Origin: Gammaproteobacteria bacterium
GTDB lineage: Bacteria > Pseudomonadota > Gammaproteobacteria > SZUA-229
Assembly: GCA_029287815.1 (NCBI GenBank)
Contig: JARFQK010000424.1
Location: 1 to 28,125 of the forward strand
Direction of reading: 5' to 3'
Length of the DNA stretch: 28,125 bases
Positions 23,472-28,125 of this stretch are shown piece by piece. The notes beneath the pieces are model-generated. The model was not told where the DNA came from and ran no database searches. It was given only the letters and a program-made list of their open reading frames with translations. The position numbers and the translations under genes were made by a program. The first letter of the stretch is position 1. Each line of letters opens with the position of its first letter.

Positions 23472-24784
23472 GCAGTCAGCTTTTCCTTGTCGACAACATA
23501 GAGGTGCTGCCCCAGCATTTCGGGCGTGACCAGCACGATTCCGCTCTCCGTCACGTGGAAACGTTTGCTGTCTTCCTCGAGGTCTTCGCCGATGACCGTA
23601 CCCGCGGGAATCACGCAGGCCTTGTCGATAACCGCTCGGGTAATCCTGCAGTTTTCGCCAATGTTGACTTTTGGCAGGATGACGCTGTCCTTGACCGTGG
23701 AACCGCGCTCGATTTCTGTTGCAAAAAAGATGATCGAACGTTTGACACGCGCACCGGAAATGATACAACCCCCGGATACCAATGAGTCTATCGCCTGGCC
23801 TCTGGCGTCGTCATCGTCAAAGATGAATTTCGCCGGTGGATGCTGCGTCTGGTAGGTCCATATCGGCCACAAACGCGAATACAGATTCAGATCCGGCTCG
23901 ACTTCACACAGCTCCATGTTGGCTTTCCAGTAGGAGTCGACGGTACCCACATCACGCCAATAAGCCGGTTCGCCTTTGCTGTCCAGAAACGGATACGCAA
24001 TCGCAGTGCATTTGGAAATGCTGGTCGGCACGATATCTTTGCCAAAATCGTGCGAAGAATGAATATTCTCGGCATCCTCGATCAGGCTGGCGTAAAGGTA
24101 GGATGTCGAGAAAATATAAATACCCATCGATGCCAGCGCCAAATCAGGTTTGTCAGGGATGGTCTCTGGCTGCTCCGGCTTCTCAGTGAACTTGGTGACG
24201 CGGTAATTTTCGTCGATGGACATCACCCCAAAGCCTTTGGCCTCTTCTCGGGGTACTTCGATGCAGCCCACCGTCAGATCGGCACCCGAGGTCACATGCT
24301 GATAGAGCATCTTGGAGTAATCCATCGTATAAATATGGTCGCCGCCGAGTATGATCACGTTATCCGGCGCGTGGCGACGAATGATGTCGATGTTCTGGTA
24401 GATCGCATCCGCAGTACCTCGGTACCAATCCATCGCGACGCGTTGCTGGGCGGGAATAACCTCGACGAATTCGCCGATTTCAGCGCGCATGAAGCCCCAG
24501 GCACGCTGCAGATGACGAATCAACGAATGGGATTTGTACTGCGTCAGCACGCCGATGCGGCGCAACCCTGAATTGACGCAGTTCGACAGCGCAAAATCGA
24601 TGATGCGGTATTTACCGCCGAATGGAACTGCCGGCTTGGCGCGCCATTTGGTCAGCCCGTGGAGTCTGGAACCGGCGCCGCCCGCGAGAATCAGAACCAG
24701 TGTTTTTCGTGTTAAATCAGAGCCAAGGTTCGAATCGACGTAATAGCGGTAATTCTTGGCCTGTTGTTGATGACTTATACTCAT
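23468..24784 (-). CDS. glgC: glucose-1-phosphate adenylyltransferase
   Basis: A 438-residue ADP-glucose pyrophosphorylase, the committed and usually allosteric step of glycogen synthesis. The nucleotide-binding LILAGGAGSRL (31-41), KPAVPFGGKYRIIDFALSN, GGDHIYTMDY and VEVPREEAKGFGVM-like IEVPREEAKGFGVM are seen, followed by the left-handed beta helix with IVLPKVNIG-type repeats. Length is typical of proteobacterial GlgC. Its ATG overlaps the glk stop by 1 nt (TAATG). Confidence 0.96.
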   Translation of the reverse strand: MSISHQQQAKNYRYYVDSNLGSDLTRKTLVLILAGGAGSRLHGLTKWRAKPAVPFGGKYRIIDFALSNCVNSGLRRIGVLTQYKSHSLIRHLQRAWGFMRAEIGEFVEVIPAQQRVAMDWYRGTADAIYQNIDIIRRHAPDNVIILGGDHIYTMDYSKMLYQHVTSGADLTVGCIEVPREEAKGFGVMSIDENYRVTKFTEKPEQPETIPDKPDLALASMGIYIFSTSYLYASLIEDAENIHSSHDFGKDIVPTSISKCTAIAYPFLDSKGEPAYWRDVGTVDSYWKANMELCEVEPDLNLYSRLWPIWTYQTQHPPAKFIFDDDDARGQAIDSLVSGGCIISGARVKRSIIFFATEIERGSTVKDSVILPKVNIGENCRITRAVIDKACVIPAGTVIGEDLEEDSKRFHVTESGIVLVTPEMLGQHLYVVDKEKLTA

Positions 24785-25740
24785 TACTGTGTTACTGCTT
24801 GCCTGACTGCTTCCGAGATAGCACCCTTCACTCCAACCCGTTCATCGGTGACCAGATAAACGCTCGTACTCTCAGCCAGCGCTCGCATCCTCCCCTTGTT
24901 TAAAAATGCTGAAATGAAATCATCAGATTTCATCCACGAAATGATTTTCGCGCCGATACCACCGGTGATGTAGATCCCGGCTTCCGGTTTGAATAGTAAC
25001 GCCATATTACCAATGAAGGCACCATAAATGCGCACAAAAAGCACCATTGCTGTGCGCGCCGCATCATTCTTGCGCTCCGCCTGGCGATGCACCCAGGCAG
25101 CATCCACGTTCGTCGCTTTTTGCCCCGAACAGAAATCATACAAGGCGACCAGGCCATCACCCGACAGCACGCGCTCATACGAAACATGACCGTGGCGCTC
25201 GACCAGGAATTGCAGCAGCGCAATCTGGATTTCGTCGACTGGCGCGAAATCCATGTGCCCGCCTTCGGTCGACCAGGCCCGGTCTGCTGCAGCATCGCGC
25301 AACATCCAGGAACACCCGAGTCCGGTACCCGCACCAACAACGACCCGGACCGCATCAGTTTTGTGCACGCCGGCATTGAGACAGATCATATCCTCGGCAT
25401 TCAGGTGCGAAGTGCCCAGTGCGGATGCCTGGAAATCATTCATGAAATGAATCTGCTCGACGCCAAACCGATCCTGTAAAACGTGTTTGTTGATGGTCCA
25501 CGGTAGATTGGTCAAGCGCGCATCATCACCATCGACCACACCTGGAAAGGCCAGCGACATCGCCGCTAACTTTTTGTTTTCAAATCGACTTTCGTCGATA
25601 AAAGTCTGTAACAACGGTTCGAAGCCATCAAAGTCACGGCTGTTGTAGCGAGCTTCAAAGAGTGCATGCTCGGGCCTGTCGGTGTCCGCAATGACCAGCC
25701 GCGTTTTCGTGCCACCGACATCTGCCGCGATGACATTCAT
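24784..25740 (-). CDS. glk: glucokinase (Glk family)
   Basis: A 318-residue ATP-dependent glucokinase of the E. coli Glk family, not the ROK family. It opens with the phosphate-binding ADVGGTKTRL and has VVVGAGTGLGCSWM, EGGHMDFAP and ERVLSGDGLVALYDF. It feeds glucose released by MalQ, GH57 or amylosucrase hydrolysis into G6P. A GTG two codons upstream (25746) lies 5 nt after a GGAG and is an alternative start; ATG 25740 is taken because it matches the family N-terminus. A 45-bp gap follows pgi. Confidence 0.94.
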   Translation of the reverse strand: MNVIAADVGGTKTRLVIADTDRPEHALFEARYNSRDFDGFEPLLQTFIDESRFENKKLAAMSLAFPGVVDGDDARLTNLPWTINKHVLQDRFGVEQIHFMNDFQASALGTSHLNAEDMICLNAGVHKTDAVRVVVGAGTGLGCSWMLRDAAADRAWSTEGGHMDFAPVDEIQIALLQFLVERHGHVSYERVLSGDGLVALYDFCSGQKATNVDAAWVHRQAERKNDAARTAMVLFVRIYGAFIGNMALLFKPEAGIYITGGIGAKIISWMKSDDFISAFLNKGRMRALAESTSVYLVTDERVGVKGAISEAVRQAVTQ

Positions 25741-25785
25741 CGTCACTCGTACTCCATCACAAGCGTTACAGCAAAGTACATGCCA

Positions 25786-27465
25786 TCATGAGCCATTTTC
25801 GGCATCGGCTCGCTCATCCAGCGTTCGACTGAATTCCAGATAGTATCGAATCAAATTGCTGGTAGAGGCATCGTGCACGGCAGTCGTGTCCTCGGATTCG
25901 AATTCGTTCAGTATTTTTTTTGCCAGCTGCTTGCCCAGCTCCACACCCCATTGATCGTACGAGTTCAGGTTCCAGACGATGCCCTGCACGAAGATCTTGT
26001 GCTCGTAAAGTGCGATCAAGGACCCCAGATTAAAGGGTGTCAGCCTTTTCAGCAATATCGTGTTGCTCGGATGGTTACCCTCGAAGACCATGTGCTCCAA
26101 GCGGTCATGCACATCATCGACATCAAGCCCCGATGCCTGGATCGCCTCGCAGGTCTCCTCGAGTGTGCGCCCGCGCATCATCGCCTCGGTCTGGGCGAAG
26201 AAGTTCGACATCATGATATCGTGCTGTTGCGTCAGCTGCGAATGCGTCTGAATCGAGGCGATGAAATCAGCTGGGATCAGTTTTGTGCCCTGGTGGATCA
26301 ACTGATAGAACGCGTGTTGACCATTGATGCCGGTCGCTCCCCAGACGATAGGGCCGGTACTGTATTTGGCACGATGACCATCGCGATCAACCGACTTGCC
26401 GTTGCTTTCCATGTCGGCCTGTTCCAGGTACATCGGCAAACTGCGTAGATAGTGATCGTAAGGCAGAATCGCATGGGTCTCGGCGCCGAAGAAGTTGTTG
26501 TACCATACGCCGAGCATCGCCAGTATCACCGGCATATTTTGCTCCAATGGCGCTGTCGCGAAATGGTTGTCCATCGCGTGCGCACCCTCCAGCAGCGCGT
26601 TGAAGTTATGCTCGCCGACGAGGAGCATGACCGACAGACCAATGGCTGACCACAAGGAATAACGGCCACCGACCCAGTCCCAGAATTCGAACATATTGTC
26701 CGGATTGATGCCGAAGTCGATGACGGCCTCGCGATTCGTCGACACGGCGACAAAATGCTTGGCGATGTGAGCCGTATCCTCGGCGGTGGCAAGAAACCAG
26801 CTTCTGGCCGTATTCGCGTTGGTGATCGTTTCCTGGGTCGTGAAGGTTTTCGACGAGACGATGAACAGCGTGGTCTCGGGATCGAGCTGTTCGAGAATCT
26901 CCTCAGTGTGGGCACCATCCACGTTGGAGATGAAATGGGCCCGCATCTGAGGATGCCGATAAGGCTTGAGCGCCTCGTAGACCATCTTCGGCCCAAGATC
27001 AGAACCGCCAATACCGATATTGACGACATCGGTGATGCGCTTGCCGGTGTAGCCTTTCCATTCACCGCTTCTGACCCGACCGGAAAATTCGCTCATGTGC
27101 ACGATCACATCGCGCACCGCGGGCATGACGTCTTCGCCATCGACCGTGATCGGGCCAGCTGAACGATTACGCAACGCGATGTGCAACACCGCCCGACGCT
27201 CCGTGTTGTTGATTTTCTCGCCGTGAAACATGCGATCACGCCAGGACTCGACATCCGAGGCCCTGGCCAGTTCGAACAACTGCGCCATCGTTTCGGTCGT
27301 GATCAGATTCTTCGAATAATCCAGCAAAATATCCTGAAATCGGAGCGAAAACCGCTGGAAGCGGTCCTTGTCGCCTTCGAAGAGCTCACGCATTTTTAGA
27401 TGCCTGGCGTCCTCGAAATGCTGCTGGAGGGTATTGAATGCGACTTCCCTTGGGCCCATAGACAT
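25786..27465 (-). CDS. pgi: glucose-6-phosphate isomerase
   Basis: A 559-residue isomerase interconverting G6P and F6P. NIGIGGSDLGPKMVYEAL, SNVDGAHTEEIL, SSKTFTTQET, the signature FWDWVGGRYSLWSAIG and GSLIALYEHKIFVQG are all present. Length is normal for the proteobacterial enzyme. It is first in the glycogen operon and divergent from phosphoketolase. No clear ribosome site precedes either ATG (27465 or 27459), so the exact start is uncertain by two codons. Confidence 0.96.
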   Translation of the reverse strand: MSMGPREVAFNTLQQHFEDARHLKMRELFEGDKDRFQRFSLRFQDILLDYSKNLITTETMAQLFELARASDVESWRDRMFHGEKINNTERRAVLHIALRNRSAGPITVDGEDVMPAVRDVIVHMSEFSGRVRSGEWKGYTGKRITDVVNIGIGGSDLGPKMVYEALKPYRHPQMRAHFISNVDGAHTEEILEQLDPETTLFIVSSKTFTTQETITNANTARSWFLATAEDTAHIAKHFVAVSTNREAVIDFGINPDNMFEFWDWVGGRYSLWSAIGLSVMLLVGEHNFNALLEGAHAMDNHFATAPLEQNMPVILAMLGVWYNNFFGAETHAILPYDHYLRSLPMYLEQADMESNGKSVDRDGHRAKYSTGPIVWGATGINGQHAFYQLIHQGTKLIPADFIASIQTHSQLTQQHDIMMSNFFAQTEAMMRGRTLEETCEAIQASGLDVDDVHDRLEHMVFEGNHPSNTILLKRLTPFNLGSLIALYEHKIFVQGIVWNLNSYDQWGVELGKQLAKKILNEFESEDTTAVHDASTSNLIRYYLEFSRTLDERADAENGS

Positions 27466-27563
27466 GATCTAAAGTCAGTTAGAAAAATAGGCGTTATTAT
27501 GAACCAAACAACGACAGACGACATTAACGATTTGTGCTGTCATCGTAAATTACTTTGTTCGCG

Positions 27564-27569
27564 AGTCTA
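27564..27569 (-). promoter_or_regulatory. possible FNR-dependent -10 of the pgi operon
   Basis: On the minus strand TAGACT matches the -10 consensus at 4 of 6 bases. Its implied start near 27557 places the centre of the FNR box at -41.5, the position required at class II FNR promoters. The match itself is weak; the geometry is the argument. Confidence 0.35.
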
Positions 27570-27591
27570 AGCAATTGATATCAAATAATAA

Positions 27592-27605
27592 TTGATTTGC
27601 ATCAA
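27592..27605. promoter_or_regulatory. FNR/Anr-type box
   Basis: TTGATTTGCATCAA is an exact fit to TTGAT-N4-ATCAA, the site of FNR, Anr and Dnr regulators. It lies about 127 bp before the pgi start and 151 bp before the phosphoketolase start, so either or both could be under oxygen control. A shorter TTGATATCAA palindrome sits beside it at 27575-27584 without the 4-bp spacer. Confidence 0.65.
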
Positions 27606-27743
27606 TAAACCGGGCATGCGTGACGATGCGCCTACGCGTGTGATGATATCTGGGTGGCGCTGCTTTAGCGAAGGTGCACTGGTCAACGTCATAATAAAGA
27701 AACATGTCGCGCGTACCATAATCGAAAAGGCTTAGAAAAAAGC

Positions 27744-27748
27744 GGAGG
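27744..27748 (+). promoter_or_regulatory. ribosome binding site of phosphoketolase gene
   Basis: GGAGG lies 7 nt before ATG 27756 and settles the start of the phosphoketolase gene. Confidence 0.8.
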
Positions 27749-27755
27749 CGTTGCC

Positions 27756-28125
27756 ATGTCTGTTGCAGTATCCGAATTTGAAACCACCGAATCACCCTTG
27801 TCACCCGAAGCACTCAGAAAACTCGACGCTTACTGGCGGGCCTGCAATTACCTTTCAGCGGGAATGATCTACTTGCTGGATAACCCGCTGCTCAAGCAGC
27901 CACTGAGACCCGAGCATATCAAACACCGCCTGCTCGGCCCCTGGGGCGCGAGTCCCGGTCTGTCGTTCATGTACGTCCACCTGAACCGCATGATCGTCGA
28001 GCAGAATCAGGCCGCGATCTTTCGTGCCGGCCCCGGCCACGGGGCACCGGGCGTTCTGTCACCCGTTTACCTCGAAGGCACCTACTCAGAAATCTATCCG
28101 GACAAGAGCGAGGACGAGGAAGGAC
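27756..28125 (+). CDS. xfp: phosphoketolase, N-terminal part (runs off window)
   Basis: The first 123 codons of a thiamine-diphosphate phosphoketolase, which splits xylulose-5-phosphate and/or fructose-6-phosphate into acetyl-phosphate and a shorter sugar phosphate. The translated start (MSVAVSEFETTESPLSPE) is followed by LRKLDAYWRACNYLSAGMIY, DNPLL, RPEHIKHRLLGPWG, AGPGHGAPG and YLEGTYSEIYP, all hallmarks of the family's N-terminal domain. The frame is open to the last base; the full protein is usually about 790 residues. A good GGAGG site precedes ATG 27756. It is transcribed away from pgi and shares its regulatory region. Substrate preference cannot be read from this part. Confidence 0.93.
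   Translation, partial: MSVAVSEFETTESPLSPEALRKLDAYWRACNYLSAGMIYLLDNPLLKQPLRPEHIKHRLLGPWGASPGLSFMYVHLNRMIVEQNQAAIFRAGPGHGAPGVLSPVYLEGTYSEIYPDKSEDEEG

Larger units (their letters stand above)
27466..27755. other. divergent intergenic region between pgi and phosphoketolase
   Basis: A 290-bp AT-richer gap between divergent genes that must hold the promoters of both. A perfect FNR/Anr box lies in its left half. CATAAT hexamers on the plus strand at 27690 and 27717 are possible -10 elements for phosphoketolase but lack -35 partners. Confidence 0.7.

Noticed and set aside
23472..23768. N-terminal extension of the GH57 frame by 99 codons
   Set aside because: It overlaps glgC fully and is Arg/Cys-rich nonsense; the family N-terminus starts at ATG 23471 with an ATGA overlap.
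27575..27584. TTGATATCAA as a second FNR box
   Set aside because: The two half-sites abut without the 4-bp spacer that FNR-type dimers need, so only the neighbouring TTGATTTGCATCAA is called.
27550..27813. Minus-strand open frame of 87 codons upstream of pgi
   Set aside because: It overlaps the phosphoketolase start and the FNR region, has no ribosome site and no recognisable motif.

Overview
The window is about 28 kb of ordinary, densely packed bacterial chromosome devoted almost entirely to storage carbohydrate metabolism. The proteins look gammaproteobacterial: GlgC, GlgA, GlgB, GlgP, Glk, Pgi and Zwf all have proteobacterial architecture. The order SPS, SPP, fructokinase, amylosucrase is the sucrose cluster known from halotolerant methanotrophs such as Methylomicrobium alcaliphilum. 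Intergenic repeats of the 'GTAGGAGCGGCTTCAGCCGCGA' and 'ACGCAGAGACGCAGAG' kinds are common in environmental gammaproteobacteria. A methylotrophic, sulfur-oxidising or other halotolerant lineage would fit, but nothing here fixes the genus.

Layout from left to right: (1) 72-1337, plus strand, an HPPD-like VOC-fold metalloprotein of unknown function. (2) 1338-1870, a gene-free mosaic of three interspersed repeat families. (3) 5316-1871, minus strand, a two-gene operon of a circularly permuted ATP-grasp/alpha-E fusion and a transglutaminase-like protein, preceded by a convincing sigma-54 promoter with an upstream NtrC-like palindrome. (4) 13931-5852, minus strand, zwf-pgl-sps-spp-frk-ams, an oxidative pentose phosphate entry plus sucrose synthesis and amylosucrase operon. 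(5) 13932-14221, a spacer with a perfect 24-bp hairpin. (6) 27465-14222, minus strand, pgi-glk-glgC-GH57-malQ-glgB-glgA-glgP, a full glycogen synthesis and breakdown operon. (7) 27466-27755, a divergent regulatory region with a perfect FNR/Anr box. (8) 27756 to the window edge, plus strand, the start of a phosphoketolase gene.

Together the genes form a closed hexose-phosphate hub. Pgi interconverts F6P and G6P. G6P can enter Zwf/Pgl for NADPH. SPS and SPP make sucrose from UDP-glucose and F6P. Amylosucrase can turn sucrose directly into alpha-glucan plus fructose, and fructokinase returns fructose to F6P. GlgC/GlgA/GlgB make glycogen, while GlgP, MalQ, GH57 and Glk take it apart. Phosphoketolase, on the opposite strand, could drain F6P or xylulose-5-P to acetyl-phosphate. 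Nearly every junction within the operons is an overlap of 1 to 8 nt, pointing to translational coupling.

No RNA genes, CRISPR arrays, transposase genes or phage genes were seen. The most interesting points are the regulatory signals (sigma-54/NtrC for the ATP-grasp operon, FNR for pgi/phosphoketolase), the repeats placed at the 3' ends of the transcription units, an SPS with a phosphatase-like domain that keeps its aspartates beside a separate SPP, and the odd HPPD-like protein.
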